DNA of 64,000 bases from Chromobotia macracanthus (lineage: Eukaryota > Chordata > Actinopteri > Cypriniformes > Botiidae), in NCBI GenBank assembly GCA_036877525.1, contig JAZGTH010000072.1, forward strand, positions 3,224,001-3,288,000, given 5' to 3'. This document shows, piece by piece, positions 1 to 13,307 of this stretch (the stretch's first letter is position 1; each line of letters opens with the position of its first letter). Under the pieces are notes generated by a model. It had not been told where the DNA came from. It saw nothing but the letters and a program-made list of their open reading frames with translations, and did not search any database. Both the position numbers and the translations under genes were made by a program.

Positions 1-3000
1 TGCAGAGGCCCTCCCCCTGGACCAGCCCCTTCTGAGGAAGGTCCTCCCCGCCCACAGCGGCACCACCCACCCCAGTTTACCTCCAGCCTATGACCTCCCC
101 ACTGAACCCCCAGAAGCCGTGGCAACACCGAGCTGGGACAACGATGACCCAACCATACGTCCTGATGCTGGTTCTGAGCGTTCAGTCAGTGCTGCGGTTC
201 CCACCACTGTGAATACTGAGGCAGCGTCTGGCCACCTTACTTCAGGTAACAGAATTTAGAGGAAACTGAATGTTAGCCACAAAAAAGTTTAAATGTCACT
301 TACCGTGTAAAATGACTGTAGGTCAACAAGTTGCTGAGCTTTTGGTTGCCTGTAGGTTCCTGCTGTATCTGACTGCGGTAATTAACTGTATCAGATGGCA
401 GATCACATGATCTTCACTGTCTGCACTCCCATTGGTAGTTGCCATATTATGTCACTGCTCATCTTCATAAATTTGCAAGCTGCATCATAAAATTACAAGG
501 TGTCTATTATGCTTTCTTTCGTAAGGGAAAAGTATATCTAGATAACACAATGTAGATTTTTCTTTAACTCCTCGCTGTTGTTGTGTTTACCTTTTCGAAT
601 CTCATTTTTAGACTGTTTTTCCACACCCAGCGTGCGTCTTTCATTTTGCTGTTTTTATCTGGAGACGAGCAGTGCTGAGACAGTGTGAGATTTTAATGTG
701 GTCCGTCTGACATTTTCCTCCAGCCGTCACAAGCTGCAGGGTCAATTTCACTGATCCAGAGGGCTACATTGATTCTTCCGATGATCCGCCCCTTCCGGAG
801 GCAGCATTCCTGCAGTGCACATATACAGTGACCGTCTACACGGGCTATGGCGTGGAGCTACAGGTATTGCATTGCTAACAATTTTAGGTTGTAAGAACGT
901 TATCCTAATGTTTCCATTATATATAAAAAATGTTAATGTTATTTTGAAAGTTCTACGAATGTTTAAAACGCCCAGTTTTCAAGACATGGTTTTAACGTTG
1001 TTGCTTTTTTATATGAATGTCATTGAATGTCATTCAATTTTTTTTAATACTGTAACATTTCTAAAAAATTCCACTAAGAACTTAAGAACAACATTTTTGA
1101 CACATGATATTTCATGTTAAAATCGTTCTAATATCGTTACTGCAAGAACGTGTCTGTTTTATATTTTCACCCTTCATCATCTGAATAAAAGGTTGCGCCT
1201 GTTGCTTCTTCACAACACAAGAGCAGCTAGACTAGCTGCAGAATGGGCACCTGTTAATGCATGAATCAGTGATCTGTTAACAGACTGTGTAATCGAGCAA
1301 ATAACCAGCCGCAGAATACCGACCACAGCATGCGACCCAAAGGGAGTTATCTGGAAATGCAATCTGCTGCCTAACAAGCTTTTTCTGCAATGCAATCTCA
1401 TTTCCCCTGTGCCTTGCACATTTTCCTGACATGCTCAGATATGGGTGAGAGCCCCGGGCCCAGTCGCAGGTGCCCTCTAGTGGCAGATACTGTAGTTTCT
1501 TGCATCTAATTACCGGCGTTAAATGCTCCAGGCCAGCTGCAGTATTTTCCCAGAGAGCCGGAGTCACGCAGGCAGATGTTAATGAGAAAACAGGAGCTCG
1601 GTGGAGCCTCGTAATCCCATGTCCACATCCGCTGTCTCTCTGCGGATGATTCACGGCCGAGACATAATCTCTAATGACTGCTCTAATCCACAGCCATAGG
1701 CCTGCTGTTAGACTGTGTGAAATGTTCCTTCTCGAGGGATTAAAACACTCCCAATTAATTCAGTATGTGTACACACACTGTCCTCATAGACTGGACCGGA
1801 TACAGATCAGGTAATCTGTGCTGCCCATGATATGCTTTAAAGAAAACAAATACAAATACAGTGTCTCACTGTATTCTGTATGATAGTTTCATTATAATTA
1901 ATTCAATACAAACATTTAAAAAGAAGTATATCACCACATTACATCCTTAAATTCAACATTAATAGTACTGTACTGTACTACACTATACTGTATTGTATTG
2001 TATTGTACTGTACTGTACTATACTACACTATACTGTACTGTACTGCACTATACTGTATTGTATTGTACTGTACAGTACTGTACTACACTATACTGTACTG
2101 TACTGTACTGCACTATACTGTATTGTATTGTACTGTACAGTACTGTACTGTACTGCACTATACTGTATTGTATTGTACTGTACAGTACTGTACTGTACTA
2201 CACTATACTGTATTGTACTACAATATATTGTACTGTACTACACTATACTGTATTGTACTGTACTACACTATACTGTACTGTACTACACCATACTGTTCTG
2301 TACTACACTATACTGTATTGTACTGTACTACACTATACTGTATTGTACTGTACTGTACTGTACTTGGCATTCATCATTGTAGGTCAAAAGTGTCAACCTG
2401 TCTGAGGGCGAGCAGCTGTCAATCAGAGGTGTTGATGAAGGCGGGGCTCTTCTCGTACTGGCCAATCAGACACTTCTGGTGGAGGGTCAGGTGATCCGTA
2501 GCCCGACCAATACAATCTCTGTGTTCTACCGGTCATCACCAGAGGGGGGCGTCGGCATGTTCCAGTTTCATTACCAAAGTGAGTTCATTTACAAGAAAAG
2601 CCGCTTATACATACTTGTCTGTTTTGACCCAGTTTAAAACAACTTTTCATCCTGGTAATGGCATGAAAGAGTTAAACAGTGTGTGGTTCTTGCTTTGGGA
2701 TTTGCTGCTGTGTTTTATAAAGATAGTTGCCTTTTCACATAAAACTCTAATGTTCATATAATATTATGGTAATGTTTCCCACAGGTGTTTGTGTAAATGT
2801 TAAAAACATCCCTCATCCAGAAGTCTTAATACTCGAGTTCTTGGAAAGACTTTTCCTCTAAACTTTTAATTGAATAATTTCCCATTTGGTTAATTTGCTT
2901 AGTTATCTAACTTGATGGCTTCTGCCATGTCCATTAACTGACTAATGAACTAGTAGATTCACTCTAGGGCTCATTTCGAAAGCTTTCTTCTGCTGTTGTG

Positions 3001-6000
3001 TGCACAGTTTGTTTTACAATCCGTTTCCTTAAGTGGAATTAACACTCATTTAACTAATTAATAATTAATTGTTCACCCAAACATTCCTTCATTATTTACC
3101 AATTATTTACACCCACATGTCAAATTTCTGTTGTTTTTCTCTGTGGAGCACTAAGAACTGTGATAAGGTTTTTTAAATCCCATCAAATTCGATAATCTTC
3201 AAATAAATAACAGAACGTTCATGCCTGCGTGACTTCATTCTCTGGCTGTTTTTTGTTGTGTATATTAAACTGCCAATGTATGCAATAGGCTTATGTTTTG
3301 GAATTTATAGATAAATACAACTACACGCACAAATATTCCTAAATATTAAGCATCAGTAAGCGTGTTTCTTCTGGCAGTTTTCCGCCTGAGTTGCGCTCTA
3401 CCCCGACGGCCTCATTTTGGGGAAGTGTCAGTAAAGGACCTGCATCCTGGAGGCACGGCCCATTTCTCGTGCCACATGGGATATCACCTGCAGGGAAGCG
3501 GCATGCTCACCTGTCTCAATGCCTCATTGCCTGTGTGGAGTCAACATGAGCCCAGCTGTAGAGGTGAGAGACAGACAGGTATACACACAGGGTAAAGAGA
3601 AGACACATCTGGACATTAGAAAGACACCACAGGGGTAGGAAAATCTCTTTAGAGAACAGAATATTATAGAGACTGGGATGGGTGGGATCTTTTGACCTGA
3701 GCCAGTAAGCAACCTTCTAGAAAACACTCTGCACACCATGGCAACCTCTTAGCAATGCACTAAAAGCCACTCAGAATACCATAGCAAGCACATAGCAACA
3801 CACGGCAACCACCTAAAACAGCCAAGCATTGTGGGGGTGTTTTTTTTTTCCAGAACTCCAGGCTTCCACACCTATTCTTCAAATACTGAATTAGGGACCT
3901 TGCTCTTTGTGACAGATGTTTATGTTTTTAAAGCTTTGTGTGGAGGCGTTGTAAAAAACGCCACAGTTGGGCGAGTTCTGTCCCCTTCACCCCATTTGGG
4001 CCCCAACAGCACGCTGGACCGCAGCTGCTCTTGGTCCCTGGAGGCCCCGCACGGCCAGAGGCTGCACCTCCATCTGGAGAGAATGGTGTTAGGTCCAACA
4101 GACAGGTACATGTGTACGATTAAACTGAGAATTTGTTGACATGTAAATGATAGACTAACCCTTTCTCATGATATAGGCTTGTGTTATGGAGTGGTCTGGA
4201 TGCCGGTTCTGTGGTTCTGTTTGATTCCGGGCGTGGTGGTCCGATCCCGTTTGAAGGCGTGATTAGTGAAGGTCCGGCCGTACGGGTTCAGTTTATAACA
4301 GACCAACCGAACAACCACAACACGGGATTCAACATCCGTTATGAAGGTACTGAACATGTTAACGTCCAGAATAAACTGGCTAACATGTTTCTTTCTCCCT
4401 TTGTAGTCTTGCAAACCATAGTTGCCCTATTTCTCATGTTTAGCTTTCGAGAAGGGCCACTGCTATGAGCCCTACATCCAGAATGGAAACTTCAGCACTA
4501 CAGACCCAACATATGGTGTGGGGACAGTTGTGCAGTTCACATGTGACCCCGGGCACTCGCTGGAACAGGGGCCCCCTGTTATTGAGTGCATCAACACACG
4601 AGACCCCTACTGGAACGACACAGAGCCGCTCTGCAAAGGTACAACCATGGTACTGCATCTACAGCAGCAGCATTACCCTACACTCTTAAAAATAAAGGTA
4701 CTAAACAATGCCATAGAAGAACCATTTGGTTATATGGTTCCTTAAAGAACCTTTAACATCCACAGAACCTTTCTGTTTCACTAAAGGTTCTTTGCAGTGG
4801 CAAAAGGTTCTTTAGACCTTCTAAATGGTTCTTTTAAGATCCTTTGACTGAATGGTTCTTTGGGGAACCAAAAATGGTTCTTTTATGGCATCGCTATGAA
4901 GAAACTTTTAAGTTTTTTAAGTTAAACTAAAGTTTAACTTTAGTTTTAAGAGTGTATATTTTACATCATTCATCATTATGAGAAAACACTTGTGCTTTCT
5001 TAATGATAAATGTCTCGGGATGGCAGATTTGAGGCTAATTAGCTCATTTTCTCAAATGATGGCATGGTCATACTGTAGTATGTTAATGATATGTTAATAT
5101 TCAACTAAAGGGCTTTGATCTATAAAGTGGAGGGGTTGTTGGAATTCTTTTACATGGAGGTCTAATCATCAGGGAAGTCTTGAGTTGCTGCCCCATATTT
5201 AACCTTCTTGTAACATCTTTAGCATGAATTAATGGGGTATGCTGTTCTTGACAACAGGTCATAACAGATAACAGTGAGTGTTCTGTCGGTCAGCCCTGCA
5301 TGATGTATTAGAAATGCTTGTTAATGTCACATACAATTAATACTGAAATGAACAGCAAATGCAGGTCCCGAGTTTCAAAGCCAGGTGCGCATCATAATAC
5401 ATAAAAATATTTTGTTTAATAATTTTTATGCCAAGTAATATGACACCTCCCCTCAATAAGCTTCGTAATTTCAGTTTTTCAAGATTTAATTTATGTTGTT
5501 ATTGCCAATGATGCAGACATCCAGTTTTTTATTGCATTAATGTTATTGCTTGTATAGAAGAATGTTATTTAAACTTTTTTTAAATTCTGTAAATCTGCCT
5601 AAAACATTTCTCTAACAACTTAAGAATAATGTTTTAATATATGATATAAAACGTTAAAAAAAATTCTACTAACGGTACTGCAGGAATGTTTTTTGATAAG
5701 ATGGAGAGAACTTGTCTCAACGTTCTGAGAGCGTTCCCTGTTAGCCGGGTGAGAGGTTTGTTTGAATCCGTCACTGTGAGTTTAAACAATAGTAACAGTG
5801 ATGTTTGCCTTAGCAAAATGAATAGGTCTGCACTGGACATGCCGATCTTTACTGTCATGCATGGATGCAATTTTTCTACATTAGCCTGAAAGATACAAGG
5901 AAGCTAATAAGAGTGAAATACAATAATAACAGGCTTCATAATTTGACATGATGAACTTTTGACACAGTTCCATTGAGTTCCATGAGAAAAATCGATGTGT

Positions 6001-9000
6001 AATTAGTCTCGTCTCTCTGCAGCTCTCTGTGGCGGTGACCTGTCGGGCCCCAGTGGTGTTATTCTGTCCCCAAACTGGCCTGAGTGGTACGGTGAGGGCG
6101 AAGACTGCAGCTGGAGGATCCATGTTGGCGAGGACAAACGCGTCCTGCTCGACGTTCAGCTGTAAGTTCTTCTTGAAGGTTCTGTGAGGAAAACAACAGC
6201 CAGGTCTGCTGGTTGGGTTACTCAGCAGCCGACATGTCAAACTGCTGCAGAAATCCAAAGAAACCCACAGCCCTGCTTCATGCTATGACTCACGAATCTG
6301 CTTGAATGACTCTTTCATTTTCTCCTCCCACGCAATCCCTTTCCCACTCTCTCTCTTTTTCTCATTAGCTTGAATCTGAGCGACAGCGACATGTTAACCA
6401 TTCTGGATGGAGATGAGGTCACGACGCGGATTCTGGGGCAGTTTGTGGGAGGCACCAGCCCGTTTAAGATGTCCTCCTCCACGCCTGACCTCACCATCAC
6501 TTTCCACTCAGACCCTGCCGGTCTGGTGTTTGGGAAGGGTGAGGGCTTCATCATCAACTACATGGGTAAGGACACTCAAGCTCACTGAAGCACAGTTAAA
6601 AATACACAGTTCAAAAGACAAAGTCTTTGGTCCAAATTTGCATACATTTGCATACATTTGTCTGGGAAACAAATTTGTGGTTGCTGGTTCCAGTATTGCT
6701 ATAGTGAGCCCTTTAAAGGCCAGGAAAATATTCAACACCACAGCATCTACCATATTGAAATAGTTTTAATGACCAGGCGGCTTCTTTATGTCTGTGTGGG
6801 CGGTTCCTGCCCAGAAAAGGCTGCAGTGTAGACCAGACTTCATGCCAATGGACTGCTTTCACGAGACTGGCCCATTACAGTCTGTAGACACGCTTTTCTT
6901 CCAACTTTTATTTTACTTTTAAAGACACACTTTATCCTCCAACTTTCAGTCTGGTTTAAGCGTTATGGACACACACAATGAGTTTTAGTGTAAGTCTTTC
7001 TTTTTAAATTACTTCAGCCGATCCATTATGTTCTCAAGTGGTCGGCGTGCATTTCAATCAATCCTTTCTTTCACAGACGCAAAGTATTTTCAGCTCTCAA
7101 AATCTTCCATCACTCTCTTCTCCTCCTCCTGTGCTGGCTGCCCTCATTCACTCAAATTTAGTTTCTGTCTCTTCCCCCCCCACCCCCCACACACGTAGAC
7201 ACACACACACACACAACACAAACACACTCACACACTTTATATGCACAGTCTCTGTGGCTATGGCTTGAACTAAAGGGAGACACGGATACTTTTTTCATGC
7301 ATATAATGGTAGCCGATGCAGTTCCCTGCTGAATAAAGGTCACTGACGCACTATGAATCCAAAACTGTGCATGTGATTCGTCAGTCTAGCCCAGAAAACG
7401 CCATTAGCCCTGCACTAACTTCGTGAACCCAACCATAATGGCTGTTTTTTCTTAGACGTTTTAACGTTATTGCTTAGTTATAATTTTATTCTGTAATGTT
7501 TTTAAAACATTCCACTAACAACTTGAGAATAATATTTTTAAGATATGACGTATAATATTAAAATAATGTCCTATTTGCCTTTTACATAAAAATTTTACAT
7601 TACTGACATTTTATTAATGTATTCATGATTTTTTTTGTCAACTGCCAGATGTGAAGTTGTCGGAGCTGTGGCTTAGCTCTGATACATTGAGCCGTCACAG
7701 TTGTGTGGGCGACACAAGTTAAGGTCCAGTTCATTTCACAATCCCAAGAGGCCAAAAATAAAATTAAACTAGATTTTTACATTTCCTAAATAAAATGTGA
7801 GCAGTTTCCTGTGTAATCCTCATCGTCATGCAAGCATGCCTTGTGTGGTTTCCAGGTCATTACTATGTATTTGCTAGGGTGTTCTGAATGGTTATTAGGG
7901 AATTGTTTCTAGTGAATTCTGGGTTTTTATGTGATAATGAGGTTTATCGATTTCTACAGTATATATTCTTCCACAGCAGCTTTATAAGGAACAAATTCCC
8001 ACACAATCTGAGGTATCGTTGATGCCTGTAGCACAGACGATGCAGGATGAGTTACGTGTCCATGTTTAATCCTCAGGCTTTGGACTGGGATTGTCCTGAT
8101 GCCCAACCTAAAGTTATGAGCAATAATCATACAGATTCTTGTAATAACTGTAATAAGCTGAGCTATTTTTCCTCAGAGGTGTCACGCAATGACTCGTGTC
8201 CGGACCTGCCTGAGATCCAGAACGGCTGGAAGACCACGTCTCATGCAGCGCTGGTGCGTGGAGCTCGCATCACGTACCAATGTGACCCCGGCTATGACCT
8301 GGTAGGCAGTGAGACCCTGACCTGTCAGGTCGACCTCAGCTGGAACACCCAGCCTCCGTTCTGTGAGAAGAGTAAGTTGAGCGCTGCTGGCGGTACCACT
8401 AATAAGAGTCTGGGGAATTTTTATTTCCAGCGCATTCAAATGCCGACCTTCTCGGTTTTGTCTCCTTTCCTTCCCTCGTTCTTATTAGTTATGTACTGCA
8501 CAGACCCGGGGCACGTGGAACATTCCACACGCACACTGTCTGATCCCAAACTCCTAGTTGGCACCACCATCCAATATAGCTGCATTCCTGGATTTATCCT
8601 GCAGGGCGGCGCCACACTCACTTGCTACGGACGTGAGCCTGGAACTCCTGTGTGGACGTCTCGCCTGCCACATTGTGTTTGTGAGTTGCCACAAATGTAT
8701 TTATCTGAAATAGGAAACTTAGATGTTATCAAGTTAAATTCATACCATTATCTTCTCTATCAAAACTGACTAAGTAGGCCTGCTTTGTATCTCTGTTTAT
8801 TAGCGGAAGAATCAGTGTCCTGTGAGAATCCAGGACTTCCCGACAATGGCTACCAGATCCTGTCTAAAAGACTTTATCTGCCAGGAGAGTCTCTAACGTT
8901 CATGTGCTACCAAGGTTACGAGCTAATTGGTGAGATGGCGATCAAATGCATTCTGGGAAATCCCTCTTTTTGGAGTGGACCATTACCACTTTGTAGAGGT

Positions 9001-9310
9001 AAGAGTTAAAAATTAGCATGTTATCACTATTCTGTATAGTTAATTCCTTAGTTTACATACCCTTGCAAAGTCTGTTTGTTACGTTGTGTTTTCTTTTCTA
9101 TATAACAAATAATTGTATATAATGGTAAAAGTGTATAATGTTTGTAGCCCCCAAAATGGAAACCAAGGGTCGGTAACCATAGCAGTATAACCAGTACAAT
9201 TGCAGTTATTTTTTTGTCTTCTGAATATATGTATATATCTGTTCATGTTTGTGATGTTTTTATGTAGAGCAGTAATAATATACAAAACAGAATGCAATAT
9301 ATACATATAT

Positions 9311-9404
<94 letters not shown>

Positions 9405-11445
9405 CAATACAATAATACAATGCAATAATACAATGCAATAAATTGAAATGTATATTAAAAGTGACTTTATATATTTTCAGCCACTCATGAATGTTCTGGT
9501 AATCATGCATTAGAGGGTAAGTTATATTGTTTTAGTATCAATGAATATAATCATTAAAACCATACAGATTGTAAATAATCTACCCTATAAAATCAGCATG
9601 TTGTTATCAGATATGATAACAGCTGTAATTGTTAAGGTTATGTAAAGCTGGTCTTTAGTGTAGACTCCTTGTGTTTTGTCTAGTGGCGGAGGCAGCGACA
9701 GACTCCTCTTTTGATGGGGGCAGTATGGCTCTCGCGATATTCATACTGGTGCTGCTAGTATCTGTTTTAGTGGGAGGGGCCTACATCTATGTCACAAGGT
9801 GAGTCATAAGGACATTGGGCAGTGCAGGTCTAATAAGAAGCTGCCATGTTCGTGAAAGTAATTTACTTTATTAATTGAAACACTCAGATTATTTTAAGTG
9901 CTGCCTCCTCACAAGAAAACTAGACATTACAATCTCTGAGTAGTGCTTTCAAATGTCAGTTTTAAACCGCCACCTATTGGTCATAATGTTGAATTGAACC
10001 TCAACGTTTCACTTGTCCCCTGGGGAATGTTCCCAGCCGAAACATTTAGGTTGTAAGAAAGTTTCCCTAATGTTTCCATTAAAGAACACAAACATAAAAC
10101 TTATTATTTTGAATGTTCTAGGAACGTTCAAAACAGACAATTATTTAGACATTGTAATAACATTATTGCTTGGTTTTAAGAATGTTATTCAAACGTTTTT
10201 TAGTTCTGTAATGTTTTCAAAACAATCCACTAACAACTTAAAAATAACGCTTTGACATATATGATATATATCATTAGATAAACATTTTACTAACGTTACT
10301 GCAAGAATGTTAGCCTACGTTTGTTTGTTGTTAGCTGGGTTTAAGATTAATATAAATTCAACTTACCCACATGAGAAATCTTGTTACTTTTTGCAACAAG
10401 TTGCCAGGCTAAGGTCATGTATCATAAGGTTCAATTCCCAGTCAACACACAAATATTACACTGTATATCTTGAGTGCACTGTAACTTTAAATAAAAGTGT
10501 TTACCAAATGTATAAATGTTAATGCATTCACCAGCACATCCTCACCAGCACAGCTCTCTTGTTATAGTAACATCACTTGTGCTAATTTTATTGTACAGCC
10601 CTGTAGTCAGTTCATTAAAGGTTAATAGAAGTTTTGTTTCTTTAAAACTGGTGCTTAGAGCTACCATGTATTCTTATGAAAGTTTTAATCATTTTAATTA
10701 TTTCCCTAAGGTCCACTTAAAATATTAGTTAAGGTTTCTTAGCCAAAGCAACTATAATTTATTTTAACATGCCCATTTCCTGGTGTTTTATTTAAATGAA
10801 TATTTTTGCTTCTGGCCCTTTAAGAGATCTGTGTAAACAAGACAATTTAGATTTTCTTCATGATGAAAGCTCTTTATTTTTATGCATGGCTGGAAAAGCA
10901 CATGTTTGTGTACCAGAGTTTATATCTTTTCTCTTTACAGGTGCCGCTATCATTCGAACCTGAGACTGCCTCTGATGTACCCTCATCCCTACAGTCAGAT
11001 CACTGTGGAAACCGAGTTTGACAACCCTCTCTATGAGACGGGAGGGGTGAGGGTCACTTCCATGCAATCATAAAATAATAAACTTTAATTTAATTATCAT
11101 TTTCACCTACATTGATGCAGTTTTTGCAATTAAAAGTCTCATTTGTGGTTTTTGTCATAGCAAGAGTCACTATTACCAAGTATTAAAACATATTAACATT
11201 ACTGATAGTAAATTTCAGCCTGTAACCTGTCCTGCACATATTGTGTTACAGCCCACCCAGAAAAGCCTAACAACCCACCCAGTAATGCCTGGGCAACCAC
11301 ACAGAACACCCTAGCAACCACCCAGTAATGCCCGGGCAACCGGTGGCATTGACTTTTGTCTGGCAAAGCAGCACTCACAATTGCTTGTATCTTGTGTGTT
11401 TGTTTTGTTTCATAGGACACAAGAGAGTATGAGGTGTCCATATGA
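1..11445 (+). CDS. sez6l: Seizure 6-like protein, 3' part of gene (5' end outside window)
   Basis: Type I neuronal membrane protein of the SEZ6 family. Exons read from splice sites with matching phases: 1-245, 724-863, 2383-2578, 3378-3563, 3934-4105, 4177-4346, 4444-4638, 6023-6161, 6369-6565, 8177-8371, 8489-8680, 8804-8998, 9481-9516, 9684-9798, 10941-11046, 11416-11445. The first exon encodes a Pro/Thr-rich stretch. Then come CUB1 (724-2578), sushi1, CUB2 (3934-4346), sushi2, CUB3 (6023-6565) and three consecutive sushi domains, each on its own phase-1 exon (about 190-195 bp). A 36-bp linker exon and a transmembrane exon (MALAIFILVLLVSVLVGGAY) follow. The tail contains the family block SQITVETEFDNPLYETG and ends TREYEVSI. 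The sushi3 sequence EVSRNDSCPDLPEIQNGW and the tail fit SEZ6L better than SEZ6. The neighbouring tpst2 agrees with human 22q12. The signal peptide and N-terminus lie upstream of base 1. Confidence 0.93.
872..1151 (+). repeat. CCCAGCTAAC-family inverted-repeat element, copy 1 (3' truncated)
   Basis: Starts with the family's left end (GCTAACAATTTTAGGTTG, then TAAGAACGTT) only about 10 bases after the donor of the sez6l exon ending at 863. The homology stops before the right terminus. It lies in a sez6l intron. Confidence 0.75.
1962..2364 (+). repeat. Pentanucleotide satellite (TACTG/TATAC type), about 400 bp
   Basis: Nearly uninterrupted 5-bp tandem repeat with variants TACTG, TATTG, TACAC and TATAC. 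Because the unit is 5 bp it stays open in all three plus frames and makes spurious Tyr/Cys/Leu-rich ORFs. It ends about 18 bases before the sez6l exon starting at 2383, so it fills the branch-point region of that intron. Confidence 0.95.
3736..3822. repeat. AGCAACC-type degenerate tandem repeat
   Basis: Irregular repeats of the type 'CCATAGCAACC / CTTAGCAA' in a sez6l intron. Related stretches lie at 11247-11350 and 46430-46640, so this is a dispersed low-complexity repeat type. Confidence 0.6.
4680..4956. mobile_element. Non-autonomous inverted-repeat element with ACACTCTTAAAA termini
   Basis: About 277 bp bounded by a 12-bp perfect terminal inverted repeat, ACACTCTTAAAA on the left and its complement TTTTAAGAGTGT on the right. 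The interior is rich in AAGGTTCTTT / AGAACC palindromes. A TA dinucleotide flanks both ends. No coding capacity. This is the form of a MITE, inserted in a sez6l intron. Confidence 0.8.
5525..5750 (+). repeat. CCCAGCTAAC-family element, copy 2 (5' truncated)
   Basis: Carries the family interior (TTATTGCTTG, AACAACTTAAGAATAA, CTGCAGGAATGTTTTT) and the right end GTTCCCTGTTAGCCGGG. The left end is missing. It lies in the sez6l intron before CUB3. Confidence 0.7.
7443..7570 (+). repeat. CCCAGCTAAC-family element, copy 3 (internal fragment)
   Basis: Fragment with the family interior: TTATTGCTTAGTTATAA, then TTCTGTAATGTTTTTAAAAC, then CCACTAACAACTTGAGAATA. Both termini are lost. It lies in a sez6l intron. 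Confidence 0.55.
9313..9400 (+). repeat. Compound (GT)n-(AT)n microsatellite
   Basis: About 50 bp of GT dinucleotides followed by TATATGTATA and (AT)n, in the sez6l intron between the fifth sushi exon and the short linker exon. Confidence 0.95.
10032..10340 (+). mobile_element. CCCAGCTAAC-family element, copy 4 (near full length)
   Basis: About 309 bp. Left end CCCAGCCGAAACATTTAGG and right end TTGTTAGCTGGG form the family's terminal inverted repeat. The interior has all the recognisable family blocks. Last sez6l intron but one; non-coding. Confidence 0.75.
10400..10518 (+). repeat. Decayed tRNA-derived SINE-like fragment
   Basis: A degenerate B-box-like GGTTCAATTCCC precedes a tail ending AAAAGTGTTTACCAAATG. 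The tail resembles the 'taaaagcgtctgctaaatg' 3' end of fish tRNA-derived SINEs, also seen at 38893-38962 and in the fuller copy at 18565-18700. Confidence 0.5.
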
Positions 11446-12036
11446 AGAGGCCCACAGACACATGCTGTATTGCTCCAGCGCTTACAGGAAGTGATGTAAA
11501 TAGCTCCTGACAATTTCCACTTTCTCCGCCTCCCCAGCCTCCATAAGAACATTCATCAGCCGAGAGAGAGAGTTTGTGAAGCGTCGTGAAGGAAGATCGT
11601 GTCAGGCGGGGCCGTGAAACAGGAATTTTCAGTTCTGACGTGGGTTGGAAGTCGTGTTGTGTTTCTCGACATGTTTGCACTCATGGGGAGGTTTCTCATT
11701 GTACCATTCAAAACGTGTATGTGTGAGCGTATATATGTGTGATGTGACAAAACGAATGGGAAAAAACGAGCGGTTTGGCACGTTGTTTGATCGAGTCAGT
11801 ACCGTGATTTCCGGGAAAGTGTAACCTGGAGTACGTGAAGCCTTTTGAGGGTTGTGGTGGCACTGTCTGTCTTTCTGTGGCCGTCCTGCCTGCTGTCATT
11901 TTTAAGTCTTTGTACTTAGAGCAGTTTGTAGTGCAGGTTTTAAAGTAGTATTTTTCCCTGCAAGTGACGTCATACTACAGCAGAGACCAGAAGATGTATT
12001 TATTTTGAATTATATGTGAAACGTTCTCTGCTGATT

Positions 12037-12042
12037 AATAAA
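12037..12042 (+). terminator. Polyadenylation signal of sez6l
   Basis: AATAAA about 590 bases after the sez6l stop codon (11443-11445), a plausible 3' UTR length. Further AATAAA hexamers near 12100 could serve as alternatives. Confidence 0.55.
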
Positions 12043-12069
12043 TACTTCATTTTGGAGATCAAGAAAAAA

Positions 12070-13300
12070 TGTGATGGATTTCTCTAATGAAATGTTAAAA
12101 AATAAATAAATACATTTAAATCTTTTTTAACACTGATGTGTCTTGATTTTATTAAAGACTTTTGATTTAATTTGATATTTGTGCACCACTGAAATCAAAA
12201 TCTAATTAAAATCTACTCAAAGAAAATGTACAAATAAAATCTCTTATTACTGTATAGCACAAACAATCGCATTCTTCCAAGACCAAACATTCTTATAAAC
12301 AACAACTTTAAAACATCATCTAAAAAACAGGATGTTGTGAACATTACTAGAACTTTCAAAATAACTTTTTGTATGTTTCTGTTACTTTATAAACTTTAGA
12401 AATACAATCTCACAACCTAATATTGTTAGCCGAGATGAACCATATCTGAGAACTCCTGAGAACTTAAATCTTCTGAGAAAGCATTTCCTGAAGGTTTGGT
12501 TTGTAAGCAATAACAAACACTGTTTACTCACTGTCACTCTCGCAACAGTCGTTTACTGAAGTGAAAGCTGTACACTTTTTCTCAATTCTTAGTTTACCAA
12601 TTTCCTTTCATTGTTTCATCTTCTCTTGTGAATGACATATTCTGTCACATACTATCAGAAATAAATTATTTAGCTCAACTAAAGGGCTTGGAATGTAAAC
12701 GTTCAGGTCTTTGAAATATGCAGGAAATTATATGTTGAAACCTGCACGTGTTTTGCAGGCCAAAGTTGTTTGAGGCAGCAGAAAAGATCTCAACTGATTT
12801 AACTGCATTCACTTCCTGTTTGCCCATTTGACTTCACTGTCTTTACTGAGCAATACCCTGGAGTTCATGCAACTATCATTGACTTTTACATGAAGGTACA
12901 GTAACTGTTTATCATTTCCTTAATGATTTATATTTAATACTTGTGTGTAGTCTCTCTTTTATTGGTTCTTCCTTTATCAGCATTTCATCAGTGTTCTGCA
13001 ACCTGTTTTTCCTGCCCATGACAAGCTTTGAGACATGAATTGCTTTCAGTTTGTCGTATGTCTTGCTGGTTATTTGCTCCTGAAGTACATGTTAAAGAAT
13101 GCCGTCTGATTGTTTGATTAGTTGTGGATCAAAAAAGTTGTTTTAAGCACTCCAAATGATTTATTTAGTTATTGAATTAGACTATGTTTTCTTAACCTGC
13201 TTGTCACAACAACAAAAAGACAGAATAAGGAAGTTGGGTCACTTCTGTGTTCATACGCTTCCTCATTTAAATTTTCAGGCATTATTTCTCCACAATGTCT
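12070..13300. other. Spacer between sez6l and tpst2
   Basis: AT-rich sequence with no convincing coding exon. The part just before 13300 may hold the tpst2 5' UTR or promoter, but I see no TATA box, clear splice acceptor or CpG-rich stretch that decides this. Confidence 0.5.
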
Positions 13301-13307
13301 TAGAGTG

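Noticed and set aside
1210..1654. Two overlapping minus-strand ORFs in a sez6l intron
   Set aside because: No family likeness, no start or splice context, and overlapping each other in different frames.
1993..2494. Three overlapping plus-strand ORFs rich in Tyr, Cys and Leu
   Set aside because: They are the three readings of the pentanucleotide repeat, not proteins. The end of one runs into the sez6l exon at 2383 by chance.
5881..6258. 125-codon minus-strand ORF
   Set aside because: Complement of the sez6l CUB3 exon at 6023-6161 with intron on both sides.
9079..9510. ORFs of His/Thr, Cys/Val and Ile/Tyr repeats
   Set aside because: Products of the GT/AT microsatellite on both strands; the same holds for 20030-20302, 47187-47486 and 52318-52533.
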